In this document: positions 7,536 through 18,100 of the stretch, one piece after another
How the letters are laid out: every line of letters starts with the position of its first letter
Numbering within the stretch: position 1 is the first letter of the stretch
Origin: Paenibacillus plantiphilus
Lineage (GTDB): Bacteria; Bacillota; Bacilli; Paenibacillales; Paenibacillaceae
DNA: 49,223 nucleotides
Assembly (NCBI RefSeq): GCF_927798095.1
Contig: NZ_CAKMMF010000038.1
Span: forward strand, 1 to 49,223
Direction: 5' to 3'
Position numbers and translations under genes: made by a program
The notes under the pieces: model-generated
The model's input: only the letters and a program-made list of their open reading frames with translations
Database searches by the model: none
What the model was told of the DNA's origin: nothing

Positions 7536-10500
7536 TTAACCGTCGATCAATCCCGCCTTGAGCAGCAATCGGTGAATGAGTACAGTCGTCTCGGCACGGG
7601 TTAATGACTGCTGCGGACGCAATTCATCGCCATAGCCCTTCACCAGACCCGCCGTAATGGCTGTCTGTATCGCAGCGCTCGCCCAGCCGCCAATTTGATT
7701 GCTGTCCACGTAGATTGCCAAATCCGCTTGCGCCACCGCATGATCTGTAATCGAAGCGGCATTAGCCAGTCGCAGCGCCCGTACGATCATGACGATCGCT
7801 TCTTGCCGCGATACCTCCCGATTGGGCCCGAAGGTTCCGTCCTTGAAACCATCTGTAATCCCATATGCTTTAACTGCCGCAATGGCGCCGCTGTACCAGC
7901 TCGATTGGCTCACGTCCCCGAAGCCAGCCTGATCTCCGCCTTGCGGCAAGCCTAATGCTCTTGCAAGCAAGGCCACGAGCTCAGCCCGAGTGATCGCAGC
8001 GTCAGGAGAGAATCGGCTTCCATCTGTGCCATTTACGATCATTCTGCTGTACATGCCGCCAATTTCAGCTGCTGCCCAATGTCCTTGAATGTCGGACAAC
8101 TCGGATGCTCGCGATACCAGTACATAAGTGCTGTTCGTGAGACTGCGAATAACAGCAGCCTGCCGTCCCTCAACCTCGATAAATTCCGTCGGCACCGGAT
8201 GCACGCCGAGCTTTCCGTCCCAGACCACGGCCGTTGAAGCCATTCCGGCAGCATCCTTCGGCAAGTACAGTACCCTTTCCACATAACGACTGAAGCTGGA
8301 TATCTCTCTTCTCTCGCCATTGCGCACCAAGCTTACAGTAAAATGAACCGGAGCCGCAGCTAGTCGGAAGCCGTCCCTATTCGCCGCTTCCTGCAGCCCG
8401 GAAGGGACTTCGCCGTTGCCTGACTCGATCATTATTTGCGCTTCCGCACCGTCTGTCCAATCAGCATCCTGATTTATGACCTCAGCCAGAGGCAGCCGAT
8501 ATTGGCCATGACGAGTTTTTAAAGTTATCGTTGCCGCCTTCTCGGCTAGGAGCGTTACAACCTCAGCGGGAAGCCGCAGAGCTGCTTTGCCCGCCACATC
8601 CTCAATCGAAATCGAGAGATTCACTTCATCAGCGGCGGATAAGGAGTCTAAGTCGAGTATCCTCTTGAGCGTATTCATACCCAGTATGACATCGATGGAT
8701 TTCACACCATTCCCATCCGTTTGAAGGGAGGCGATTCCCGTCACTTCTCTGCCATTTATCCAAATCGCAAGCGTATTGCTCGAAGGCGAGGGGCTCGAAG
8801 GACTCGTTGTATTGGGATTGGAGCTTGCAGCTGCACGAATCACGTCCAGCGTATACTTTTGGACCGAACCGTCTTGCGCTTTGACGCTGACCTCGAACGT
8901 GTTCTTGCCCGTTACAAGCGAATATTCATTTGTAATCGAATTGCCGGTGACCTGCGATCCGTTCACATGGACGACAGAATACGCATCTGCGGCAGTCAGC
9001 ATCATTTTCAAGCCATGTACCGAATGGCCTGCCTCAACCGTATAGCTCGTTGTCCCTGGATCAAATTCGAACTTCACCGTGCCGTCCACTCCAACAAGCT
9101 GCCAGCCGGACAAATTCGAATTGCTGCTCAAAGGAACGATGTTCTGAACCTCGATGGAGCTGACATTCGCATTGCCCGCTGCATCGGCCGCATAAACAGA
9201 ATAAATTCCATTCTCTTGTACCGTAAAATGGTCTGTCACTGGCACGCCTTCCGTATCAAAATACGAGATCGAGCGGCTGCCCGCTGCCCACTTCATCGAT
9301 GAAACGCTATTGAATTCGCCATATACCGACGCTGTTACTGTAACGGTTACGCTGCCAAAGGTTGAGCCGACAGGGTCCGCATACAGTTGGATTATCGGAG
9401 GCTGGTCGTACGTAAACGCAATCTCTACCGTTTGATCCAGCGAGAGACCGCTTGCTTCCTCCTGAGCGGAGTAGGTCACTTTCTCTGCCGCTGTATTGCT
9501 CACCGAGAATGCAGCTAGTCCGTCCGCGTTCGTCAATCCATACACCGTATCGATTACCGATCGTCCGCCATTAGCCTGTAGCAGTACCCGTTTGCCGACG
9601 AGCGGATGATCATAATCGTCCTTGAGCTTCACAAAAATCGAAGCCTTGCTGCTGCCATCCGCGCGCACAACCAGATCGCTCGCAGTAACAGTGGAGTGAG
9701 AAGAGCTCACCGCCCCGGGCACGAATTGCATGCTGGCTGTTTGTCCAATCGCGCTCCCGCCAATACTTGCGCTGATCGTTGCGATGCCCACCGTTACTGG
9801 AGCTGTCAGAAGCGCTGTATAGGTCCCGTTGTTGTGGTCCGTCACCGTGCCAACCGCGCCTAGCGTCGAAGCAATGGCGACCGTCGCTCCTCCGATCGTA
9901 AGAGCATTGCCCTGCGCGTCCTTCAGCTTCACGCTGACGGTCGTCTGGCTCGTCCCGTCTGCGGTCAGGGTCACATCGCCGACTTCAACCGTGCTGGTCG
10001 CTTGGGATGGCGCTCCCGTCACGAATTGTACGCTGGTCGTCGCTGCTATCGCACTCCCGCCAACACTTGCGCTGATCGTCGCGTTGCCTACCGTCACCGG
10101 AGCCGTCAGCGTTGCCGTGTAGGTTCCGTTGTTGTGGTCTGTCACCGTACCCACCGCGCCTAGCGTCGAACCGATGGTGACTGTCGAACCACCGGTTGTC
10201 AGAGCATTGCCCTGCGCATCCTTCAGCTTCACGCTGACGGTTGTCTGGCTCGCCCCATCAGCCGTCAGGGTTGCATTGCCCGCTTCAACCGTGCTAGTCG
10301 CTTGGGATGGCGCTCCCGCGACGAATTGTACGCTGGTCGTCGCTACGAGCACGCTCCCACCAACACTTGCGCTGATCGTCGCCGTGCCTACCGTCACCGG
10401 AGCCGTCAGCGTTGCCGTGTAGGTTCCGTTGTTATGGTCCGTCACCGTACCCACCGCGCCTAGCGTCGAACTGATTACGACCGCCGACCCTCCGGTCGTC

Positions 10501-12332
10501 AGAGCATTGCCTTGCGCGTCCTTCAGCTTCACGCTGACGGTTGTCTGGCTCGTCCCGTCAGCGGTCAAGGTAGCATCGCCTGCTTCAACCGTGCTCGTCG
10601 ATGGAGACGGTGCTCCCGCCACGAATTGTACGCTGGCAGTGTCCGTTATCCCACTGCCTCCAACACTTGCGCTGATCGCCGCCGTTCCCACCGTCACCGG
10701 AGCCGTCAGCGTTGCCGTATAGGTTCCGTTGTTATGGTCCGTCACCGTACCCACCGCGCCTAGCGTCGAACTGATGGCGACCGTCGACCCTCCGGTCGTC
10801 AATGCATTGCCCTGCGCGTCCTTCAGCTTCACGCTGACGGTCGTCTGGCTTGTCCCGTCTGCGGTCAGGGCAGCGTCGCCAGCTTCAACCGTGCTGGTCG
10901 ATGCGGATGCCGCTCCAGACACGAACTGGACGCTGGCCGTGTCCGTTATCCCACTCCCGCCAACACTTGCGCTGATCGTTGCCGTGCCCACCGTCACCGG
11001 AGCCGTCAGTGTTGCTGTGTAGGTCCCGTTGTTGTGGTTCGTCACAGCACCCACCGTACCCAGCGTTGATGCGATTGCGACCGCTGCTCCTCCGGTCGTC
11101 AAAGCATTGCCCTGCGCGTCCTTCAGCTTCACGCTGATCGTCGTCTGGCTCGTTCCGTCTGCGGTCAGGGCTGCATCGCCCGTTTCAACTGCACTGGTCG
11201 CCGGGGACGGTGCCCCCGGTACGAACTGAACGCTCGCTGTCGCCGCTAGCGTACTGCCGCCTACACTTGCACTGATCGCAGCAGTGCCCACTGTCACCGG
11301 AGCCGTCAGCGTCGCCGTATAGGTGCCGTTGTTGTGGTTCGTCACAGCACCCACCGTACCCAGCGTTGATGCGATTGCGACCGCTGCTCCTCCGGTCGTC
11401 AAATTATTGCCCTGCGCGTCCTTCAGCTTCACGGTGATCGTCGTCTGGCTCGTCCCATCAGCGGTCAGCGCTGCAACGCCCGCTTCAACCGTGCTGGTCG
11501 CTGGGGACGGTGCTCCAGGCACAAATTGTACACTGGTCGTCGCTGTTATCGCACTCCCGCCAACACTTGCGCTGATCGCCGCCGTGCCTACCGTCGCCGG
11601 AGCCGTCAGCGTTGCTGTGTAGGTTCCGTTGTTGTGGTCCGTCACCGAACCCACCGTGCCAAGCGTCGAACTGATTACGACCGCCGCTCCTCCGGTCGTC
11701 AAAGCATTGCCCTGCGCATCCTTCAGCTTCACGCTGATCGTCGTCTGGCTGACTCCATCTGCAACAAGACTGGAATGGGCGCGGGAAACCAAGCTTTCTG
11801 ACGGAGAGGTAGAGTAATCACCAATCATGTACGTTCTGAACGAGAAATCAAGGGATGCAGGTGTCGAGTACCCCCTGGTGTACATATTGCTATTGTTCGA
11901 GTTCCACCCATAGCCATTAGAGCCTCCTCCAAATTCCGAAGAGACAACCATCCGATACATCGTTTCCCTCTTTAAGTAAGGCAGTGTTCCGGAGAAATCG
12001 ACTAGGACCCAGCCGTCACCTTCCCCCGCCGAATGCGCCGTGGCAAGCAGTGTCGATGAATCTCCATCCTTATAGAGACTCACCTTAATGGGACCGGGCG
12101 AGCCCAGAAATCCGTTAATATTGAGATATATTTGGCTAAGGTTTCCGGTAACCGCCGGGGTAAATGTCTGGAAGCGCGAATAATCAGCGTTAAAAAATAC
12201 ACTTCCAGTAATAGATGCCTGCTCTTGATCCAGCACGGCTGGACCTGTAGCAAATACACCACCCCCGGTTGGCATTCCTAAAGTAACCATCGCTATAAGA
12301 AACATTGCAACCCATCGCTTCAAACCTTTCAT
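7536..12332 (-). CDS. S-layer homology surface protein with Ig-like repeats
   Basis: The 1598-residue exported protein begins with a signal peptide (KRWVAMFLIAMVTLGMPTGG). Residues about 35-165 form a beta-rich domain. About 183-882 hold seven 100-residue invasin/Big_1-like Ig repeats (ADGTSQTT...DHNNGTYTATL). A divergent eighth repeat runs to about 975 and another Ig-like segment to 1070. A cadherin-like beta-sandwich domain follows (about 1072-1167, NLSGWQLVG to YTLDVIR), after a spacer ending in three SLH domains (about 1409-1598, with FSPDAAITRAEL, FGPNREVSRQEA and LRPQQSLTRAET). The SLH domains should bind secondary cell-wall polymer; the rest may act in adhesion. The start has GGAGG six bases upstream. 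It is divergent from the large LuxR-type regulator. Confidence 0.92.
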   Translation of the reverse strand: MKGLKRWVAMFLIAMVTLGMPTGGGVFATGPAVLDQEQASITGSVFFNADYSRFQTFTPAVTGNLSQIYLNINGFLGSPGPIKVSLYKDGDSSTLLATAHSAGEGDGWVLVDFSGTLPYLKRETMYRMVVSSEFGGGSNGYGWNSNNSNMYTRGYSTPASLDFSFRTYMIGDYSTSPSESLVSRAHSSLVADGVSQTTISVKLKDAQGNALTTGGAAVVISSTLGTVGSVTDHNNGTYTATLTAPATVGTAAISASVGGSAITATTSVQFVPGAPSPATSTVEAGVAALTADGTSQTTITVKLKDAQGNNLTTGGAAVAIASTLGTVGAVTNHNNGTYTATLTAPVTVGTAAISASVGGSTLAATASVQFVPGAPSPATSAVETGDAALTADGTSQTTISVKLKDAQGNALTTGGAAVAIASTLGTVGAVTNHNNGTYTATLTAPVTVGTATISASVGGSGITDTASVQFVSGAASASTSTVEAGDAALTADGTSQTTVSVKLKDAQGNALTTGGSTVAISSTLGAVGTVTDHNNGTYTATLTAPVTVGTAAISASVGGSGITDTASVQFVAGAPSPSTSTVEAGDATLTADGTSQTTVSVKLKDAQGNALTTGGSAVVISSTLGAVGTVTDHNNGTYTATLTAPVTVGTATISASVGGSVLVATTSVQFVAGAPSQATSTVEAGNATLTADGASQTTVSVKLKDAQGNALTTGGSTVTIGSTLGAVGTVTDHNNGTYTATLTAPVTVGNATISASVGGSAIAATTSVQFVTGAPSQATSTVEVGDVTLTADGTSQTTVSVKLKDAQGNALTIGGATVAIASTLGAVGTVTDHNNGTYTALLTAPVTVGIATISASIGGSAIGQTASMQFVPGAVSSSHSTVTASDLVVRADGSSKASIFVKLKDDYDHPLVGKRVLLQANGGRSVIDTVYGLTNADGLAAFSVSNTAAEKVTYSAQEEASGLSLDQTVEIAFTYDQPPIIQLYADPVGSTFGSVTVTVTASVYGEFNSVSSMKWAAGSRSISYFDTEGVPVTDHFTVQENGIYSVYAADAAGNANVSSIEVQNIVPLSSNSNLSGWQLVGVDGTVKFEFDPGTTSYTVEAGHSVHGLKMMLTAADAYSVVHVNGSQVTGNSITNEYSLVTGKNTFEVSVKAQDGSVQKYTLDVIRAAASSNPNTTSPSSPSPSSNTLAIWINGREVTGIASLQTDGNGVKSIDVILGMNTLKRILDLDSLSAADEVNLSISIEDVAGKAALRLPAEVVTLLAEKAATITLKTRHGQYRLPLAEVINQDADWTDGAEAQIMIESGNGEVPSGLQEAANRDGFRLAAAPVHFTVSLVRNGERREISSFSRYVERVLYLPKDAAGMASTAVVWDGKLGVHPVPTEFIEVEGRQAAVIRSLTNSTYVLVSRASELSDIQGHWAAAEIGGMYSRMIVNGTDGSRFSPDAAITRAELVALLARALGLPQGGDQAGFGDVSQSSWYSGAIAAVKAYGITDGFKDGTFGPNREVSRQEAIVMIVRALRLANAASITDHAVAQADLAIYVDSNQIGGWASAAIQTAITAGLVKGYGDELRPQQSLTRAETTVLIHRLLLKAGLIDG
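9678..11777 (-). repeat. Seven tandem 300-bp coding repeats
   Basis: The segment coding the Ig-like domains repeats with an exact 300-base period. The DHNNGTY codons recur near 9833, 10133, 10433, 10733, 11033, 11333 and 11633. Units are highly similar in DNA, with differences clustered at a few positions. This suggests recent amplification or ongoing homogenisation. The antisense strand shows a 97-codon open frame per unit, which is a by-product. Confidence 0.92.
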
Positions 12333-12618
12333 GCTTATCCTCCGTTTTCTGCTTACGATGTTATAAACCTCTCGAATTCAATCCTGTTATTAAAGTCATG
12401 TTTAAGAGTAAGATAAATCCCTTCATCTCTCCATACCTATAAAGGAGTATCTTCATTGCTATAAAACATAAAAATGCACTAACATCCACTACAACCTATA
12501 AAATATAGGATAATATGTAAACTGTACTTGCAATTGTGATGAACTGCTGGATGGCTTCAGTAAATTCCATTACAATAGAATGCAAGACTTAGGAAATTGA
12601 CATCAGAGGTGTGCGAGG

Positions 12619-15600
12619 ATGAACGCAAAGGATCATTTCGAGAGGCCAACCAGCCATTCAGAGCTTGCAGGGCATGCCTCCGATGTGACGCAGGCGCATG
12701 AATCTGGCATGACGCTTAGAGAATATATGAATGGACAATCGTCCATGAACCCGGAGCTGTTTCTACAGCTGGCAAGAGCCATTACAACCAGTGTAGGACA
12801 GCTGCATCAGCAGCAGATCATTCATCTCGATTTGCGACCGGAGCGGATCCATGTGCTGGCAGCCCGACAAGAGGCTTGCTTGAGCGATTCAGGCTATGCG
12901 GTGCATCGCAGTGCCGATGGCTATGTACGCCCGACTGGCTCCGGTCTCTTCGAAACAGCAGGCTTGCCCTACTGCTCGCCCGAGAATACAGGCAGAATGC
13001 TGCGAACTGTAGATGAGCGCAGCGATCTTTATTCGTTAGGCATTATTTTCTACGAAATGCTGACTGGCCGTCCCCCTTTTCTGGCTGACAAACCGCTTGA
13101 ATGGGTGTATATGCATCTGGCGCAAAGCCCCCCGTCTTTAACCAACCTTAACGCACTTTTGCCCGGCGGTCTTGAAGCGATCATTATGAAGCTGCTGGAG
13201 AAAAATCCGGATAACCGTTACCAGAATACCGGCTTTCTCATTGCTGATCTGGACAAAATAGGACGTGCGCACGATACGTTCTTCATAGAGCAGGGGTTTT
13301 ACGGTAGAGAGCATGAAATTTCATTGCTGACTCAAGCCTTTTATTCCGCTTGCTTAGGCTCGACGGAAATGGTTTACGTGTCGGGCGAAGCCGGTATCGG
13401 TAAAACAAGCTTGATGGAGGAGATATTTCGTAAACAACAGCATGCACGGAATTTTTTCTATATCACCGGAAAGTTCGAGCAAATATCGAAGGAAAGCCCC
13501 TATCATCCGATTATTCAGGCGTTCCGCGGATTAATACGCCATTTGCTCGGGGAACGAAAGAATCAGTCCGAGCTGTGGAAGCTGAAGCTGCAAGAAGCTT
13601 TGGGCTCCAACGCCAACATTATTACAGCGATTATTCCCGAGGCCGAGCTTATATTGGGCGGGTCTCCGGCTGCAGAGGAGCTTCCAGCCCATGAGTCGAA
13701 GAAACGGTTCATTTATGTTTTTCGCAAATTTGTACAAGCACTGGCTTCCAAGGAGCATCCTATCGTTCTGTTCATCGATGATTTGCAGTGGGCGGATTCC
13801 TCGTCCCTTCAGTTGATTCATGCGCTGCTGTGCGATCCGGAATGCCAATATCTGATGTTTGTCTGCGCTTATCGCCATACAGCGATAGACCTGAGCAAGC
13901 TGCCGGGATATGAAACGGATGGAAGCATCTCCGAACAGGCGGTTGTCCGTCATATTCATCTGTCTCCGTTGAGCTTGGAGCAAATGAACCTTATTGTGAT
14001 GGAGACGCTTAATAGCCATGAGGACACTACGCTCTCCTTGACAGAGCTGCTGTATCATCAATCAGGCGGCAATCCGTTTCATTTCAAACAAATCCTGCTC
14101 CGCCTGCAGGGTGACGGCATTCTGCTGTACAACCACGAGAAGCGCTGCTGGCAGTGGAATTTGGGACAGGTAATCGGCGGGCAGGAGCCAAGCTATGCCA
14201 TCCACGATCTGATCACGCACAGGCTGCAGCGCCTATCGAGTAATGCGCAGGAGCTGCTCAAAGTCGCGGCCTGTGTAGGCAACACCTTTCACCCGCTTCT
14301 GATAGCGGGCATTGTGAATGGAAGATTGGAAGACAGCATGGCAGAATGGTCCGCGATTGAAGGCGAAGGGATCATTCAGCCGTTTGAAACAGAGAAATTC
14401 CGCTTTGCTCACGATAACATACAGAAACTTATTTACAGCCAGATGGATGATGAAGCGAAGCAGGCTATCCACATTCGGATAGGCAGATGCATGAACGGGC
14501 AGGACGCCGGTTATGGAGAAAGTGCGTTTGATGCTGTCAACCATCTTAATCGGGGCTCCCGGACAATAACGGACGAGCAGGAGCTGCTGCAGCTGGCAAA
14601 GCTGAATCTGGATGCGGGGAACCGTGCCAAGGCCTCTTCCGCCTACGATATTGCGTTAGGGTATTTTGGGAAAGGGGTGGAGCTGTTAGCAGCGGACGAT
14701 TGGAACAGAGAGTTCGAGCTCTGCTTCGAATTGCATGCGCACAAAGCGGAATGTGAATATTTGTGCGGGAATTATCAGAGCTCCCATCGGGAAATCGGCT
14801 TCTTGCTCGGTCATGCGCGCAATCCGGTTGAGCGGAGCAGAGTGCAGATGATCCGAATTATGCAGTATATTAATCAAGGCAAATATTTGGAAGGCACTGC
14901 GCTCGGTCTGGACAGCCTGAGAGAGCTTCAAATTATCGTTGCGCCCAATCCGGGAAACCTGATGCTTCTGATGGAAGGGAAGCGAATTGAGCTGCTGCTG
15001 CGCAATCGGTATGACAGGCTCGCTCATTTGGAGGAAATGTCGGATCGGGAGCGGATCGCCGCGATGAATCTGATTTTTGCAATTATACCCTCCACCTTCT
15101 TCACGAATAAGAAGGTTTATTTTCTGCTGATGTGCAGAGCGATTCAATTGTCTCTCAAATATGGCAACACCCCGGTTTCTGCGGCTGTCTATTCTGCATA
15201 TGGGATGCTCCTGGGGAGCGCATTGGGCAAATTCGATAAAGGCTTTGCAATCGGCAAGGTAGGCGTGGAGCTGTCCGAGCGTTACAATATCGCTTCCATC
15301 AAAAGCAAAACCTACACCGTATATGGCGGGGTTCTGTGCCAATTTGCCGGCAATGCCCGCGAAGGAGATGCCTATCTGGCACAGGCGCTCCGTTGTGGCA
15401 TGGATTCGGGGGATTATGTGTTCGCCAGCTATGCCATCGGCGCGCATATCAATTCATTGTACACGAGAGCCCCGTTAAGTGAACTGGCCAGAGCGATTGC
15501 AGACTATATGGCAGTGCTCGATACAACCAATGATGAATTCGTAAGACAGAACTTTTACCTGTATCAGCAATTTATTCTTGCCCTTCAGGGCGGGACGGCT

Positions 15601-17115
15601 GCGCCGGACTCGTTCAGCAGCGCTGGATTTGAAGAGGAGGAATTTCTAAACCGCATTCGCAAGGAGGAGACCTCGGCCACTACTTTGTTTCAATACAGCA
15701 CGTATAAGACTCAGCTTTGCTATTTCCTGGGCCGCTATGAGGAGGCCGCCCGCTGGGCTAGGCAAGCGAGATCGTATGAAGCATACGCCACTCATTTGCC
15801 TCATTTGCCGGAATGCCTATTCTATGAATCGCTCGCCGCATTGGCTGCTTATACACCGGCAAGGAGAGGGCCATCGATCGGAAAAGGCTTGCTTCGCAGT
15901 CTTCGACGCTACAGACAATGGGCTGCATGGAGCCCGGCCAATTATCAGTCCAAGCAGCATCTTCTTCAGGCTGAATTCGCCCGTGTCTCCAGCGAATATA
16001 GTGTAGCCGAAGAGATGTATGACAAAGCCATCCGCGAGGCAAGAGAGCAAGGCGATATGCAGGTGACAAGCCTTGCCGGAGAGCTCGCCGCGAGCTACTA
16101 TTCAAGACGTGGCAAGAGAAAGACAGCGTTATTTTATTTGCAATTGGCAGTTGAAGGATTCAAGCAATGGGGCGTGGTGGTGAAGGCAGCGCAATTGGAA
16201 GAACGCATGCTGCACTGGCAGCAGCAAGAGGAGGAGGCCACCGAAACGTCTGTGGGTGCACAGGCGCCAGCGGGAAGGAATGCTGGGGAGCAGGCGGCAG
16301 GTGCAGCGAGCAGGAGGAGCGAGCCGCATTCCGTGGACAGCGTCGATCTCGCAGCGCTTCTTGCAACGACCCGGGCGATCACGAATCAGACAGACATGGA
16401 TGCTGTGCTTGCGGAAATCATGAATACCATTATGAAGTATGCGGGGGCAAGCAAGGGCGCTCTGCTTACAGGCAGCAATGATGCGCTTTATATTCAGGTC
16501 TATGCGGATTCCGTGACGCAAGCTGCCCCATTCCCTCTGGAGCTGAATGACAGCTCGCTCTTGCCGGAAGGGATCATCAGATATGTCTTTCGTACACAGG
16601 AGGATGTCCACTATACCGCAGGAGAGCAGAGCTGGCTGATTCACAACCCGTATATTGCGAAGCACCGGCCTCAATCCTCCCTATGCATCCCTGTCACGAT
16701 TCATGGCACGATGCTGGGCGTTCTTTACCTTGAGAATAAGCTTGCAAGCGATGTATTCGCATATGACCGCATGGCCGTTATCCTCGCGATGGCGTCACAT
16801 GGCATGTTGATGTGCGTGCTTCAGGGCTCGCCTGATCAATCGGATACGGAGCCGCAGTCGGAGGAAGAAACGAAGTCCTTGCCAACGGGGATGGAGGAAC
16901 TGCTCACGGATCGTGAGCTGGAGGTGCTTGCACTATTAGCCGCAGGATTATCCAACAAGGAAATTGCGGACCATTTGGTTATTGCCATCGGGACGGTAAA
17001 GGTTCATGTGAAAAATATTTTCGCCAAATTAAAGGTCAACCGGCGCACCAAAGCTATCGCGCAAGCTAAGGAGCTGAAGCTGCTCGATCAGGGCGCGCGG
17101 ACTCCTTCGCTGTAA
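12619..17115 (+). CDS. Kinase-like / AAA ATPase / GAF / LuxR-type transcriptional regulator
   Basis: A 1498-residue fusion regulator. Residues about 29-220 are a protein-kinase-like C-lobe with HLDLRPERIH, LSDSGYAV in place of DFG, and DERSDLYSLGIIFYEMLTGRPPF. The N-lobe with glycine loop and lysine is essentially absent, so it may be a pseudokinase. A large ATPase module follows, with Walker A GEAGIGKT near 257 and Walker B IVLFIDDLQWAD near 383. Then come a long helical, probably TPR-like region (about 620-1220), a GAF domain (about 1240-1400) and a C-terminal LuxR helix-turn-helix (LTDRELEVLALLAAGLSNKEIADHL). It resembles the kinase/ATPase/GAF sensor family with the histidine kinase replaced by a DNA-binding domain. 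It is divergent from the S-layer protein gene across 286 bases, so that gene is a plausible target (inference). Confidence 0.88.
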   Translation: MNAKDHFERPTSHSELAGHASDVTQAHESGMTLREYMNGQSSMNPELFLQLARAITTSVGQLHQQQIIHLDLRPERIHVLAARQEACLSDSGYAVHRSADGYVRPTGSGLFETAGLPYCSPENTGRMLRTVDERSDLYSLGIIFYEMLTGRPPFLADKPLEWVYMHLAQSPPSLTNLNALLPGGLEAIIMKLLEKNPDNRYQNTGFLIADLDKIGRAHDTFFIEQGFYGREHEISLLTQAFYSACLGSTEMVYVSGEAGIGKTSLMEEIFRKQQHARNFFYITGKFEQISKESPYHPIIQAFRGLIRHLLGERKNQSELWKLKLQEALGSNANIITAIIPEAELILGGSPAAEELPAHESKKRFIYVFRKFVQALASKEHPIVLFIDDLQWADSSSLQLIHALLCDPECQYLMFVCAYRHTAIDLSKLPGYETDGSISEQAVVRHIHLSPLSLEQMNLIVMETLNSHEDTTLSLTELLYHQSGGNPFHFKQILLRLQGDGILLYNHEKRCWQWNLGQVIGGQEPSYAIHDLITHRLQRLSSNAQELLKVAACVGNTFHPLLIAGIVNGRLEDSMAEWSAIEGEGIIQPFETEKFRFAHDNIQKLIYSQMDDEAKQAIHIRIGRCMNGQDAGYGESAFDAVNHLNRGSRTITDEQELLQLAKLNLDAGNRAKASSAYDIALGYFGKGVELLAADDWNREFELCFELHAHKAECEYLCGNYQSSHREIGFLLGHARNPVERSRVQMIRIMQYINQGKYLEGTALGLDSLRELQIIVAPNPGNLMLLMEGKRIELLLRNRYDRLAHLEEMSDRERIAAMNLIFAIIPSTFFTNKKVYFLLMCRAIQLSLKYGNTPVSAAVYSAYGMLLGSALGKFDKGFAIGKVGVELSERYNIASIKSKTYTVYGGVLCQFAGNAREGDAYLAQALRCGMDSGDYVFASYAIGAHINSLYTRAPLSELARAIADYMAVLDTTNDEFVRQNFYLYQQFILALQGGTAAPDSFSSAGFEEEEFLNRIRKEETSATTLFQYSTYKTQLCYFLGRYEEAARWARQARSYEAYATHLPHLPECLFYESLAALAAYTPARRGPSIGKGLLRSLRRYRQWAAWSPANYQSKQHLLQAEFARVSSEYSVAEEMYDKAIREAREQGDMQVTSLAGELAASYYSRRGKRKTALFYLQLAVEGFKQWGVVVKAAQLEERMLHWQQQEEEATETSVGAQAPAGRNAGEQAAGAASRRSEPHSVDSVDLAALLATTRAITNQTDMDAVLAEIMNTIMKYAGASKGALLTGSNDALYIQVYADSVTQAAPFPLELNDSSLLPEGIIRYVFRTQEDVHYTAGEQSWLIHNPYIAKHRPQSSLCIPVTIHGTMLGVLYLENKLASDVFAYDRMAVILAMASHGMLMCVLQGSPDQSDTEPQSEEETKSLPTGMEELLTDRELEVLALLAAGLSNKEIADHLVIAIGTVKVHVKNIFAKLKVNRRTKAIAQAKELKLLDQGARTPSL

Positions 17116-17246
17116 TCGGACTAGGACATTCAAGAAATCGTCGCGCCGAGGCATCCATCATTCGCCGGCATGAGGTTTGAACGCCGACGTGTGGACCGAG
17201 CACCGCGTGCCGCGATGGCACCGCGCGCCGGGCAGAATCAGAGAGC

Positions 17247-17942
17247 TTAGTGTCCTTCCAGCGTGGCGAACAGCTCGGACATTTCGCCTTTAGTCAAATC
17301 CCGCCATTTGCCTATCCGCAGATCGCCAAGATGAATATTCATAATGCGGACACGGCGCAGCTTCACAACCTGAAATCCGAAGGCCGTGCACATCCGCCGG
17401 ATCTGGCGATTCTTCCCTTCCGTCAGAATAATGCGGAATACACGGTCTCCTTCCTTCGTTATCTTGCAGGGGAGCGTCATGCTGCCAAGGATGCGAACGC
17501 CCTCGCTCATTCCTTTTAGAAACGGCTGTGTAATCGGACGGTTGACCGTCACTACGTATTCCTTCTCATGCCGGCCTTCCGCCCGCAGAATGCGATTCAC
17601 AATATCGCCGTCATTCGTAAGCAGAATGAGCCCTTCGGAATCCTTGTCCAGTCGGCCGATCGGGAAGATCCGTTCCTCATGTCCGATATAATCGACAATA
17701 TTGCCGCGAATATGCGACTCTGTCGTACTTGTTATCCCCACCGGCTTATTCAGCGCGATATAGACATGCTCCTTCTGCTCGCCAACCCGTTTTCCGTTGA
17801 TGCGGACATCATCGCCAAGCTCAGCCTGACTGCCCAGCTCAGCGAGCTTGCCATTAATAGTGACCCGCCCGCCTTCTACGAGCTTATCGGCCTCACGCCG
17901 GGAACAATAGCCCGTCTCACTGATGAATTTATTAATTCGCAA
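17247..17942 (-). CDS. rluF: 23S rRNA pseudouridine synthase RluF-type (RsuA family)
   Basis: The 231-residue protein has an N-terminal S4 RNA-binding domain (MRINKFISETGYCSRREADKLVEGGRVTING) and an RsuA-type catalytic domain. The active-site aspartate lies in FPIGRLDKDSEGL, and the later motifs EGKNRQIRRM and VVKLRRVRI are present. The NKPVGITSTTE stretch is typical of RluF, which modifies U2604 of 23S rRNA and tRNA-Tyr in E. coli. Family assignment is firm; the exact site is less so. It is monocistronic as far as seen. Confidence 0.9.
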   Translation of the reverse strand: MRINKFISETGYCSRREADKLVEGGRVTINGKLAELGSQAELGDDVRINGKRVGEQKEHVYIALNKPVGITSTTESHIRGNIVDYIGHEERIFPIGRLDKDSEGLILLTNDGDIVNRILRAEGRHEKEYVVTVNRPITQPFLKGMSEGVRILGSMTLPCKITKEGDRVFRIILTEGKNRQIRRMCTAFGFQVVKLRRVRIMNIHLGDLRIGKWRDLTKGEMSELFATLEGH

Positions 17943-18100
17943 TTGACCTCTTCACCCCATGCTTGCGCAGCACTGCCTAGCGCGCGTTCTCGTGTACAAC
18001 ATTATACCTTATTCCCCTATAAGAAGAAACGGCTGCACACAGGCGCTGATCTCTTCTGCCTATATAAATGGAATGAAAGAAAGCACAACAGAGCGGAGCA

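Noticed and set aside
9829..11817. Series of 97-codon plus-strand frames repeating every 300 bases
   Set aside because: They are antisense shadows of the Ig-like repeats in the S-layer protein. They lack ribosome-binding sites and repeat only because the DNA does.
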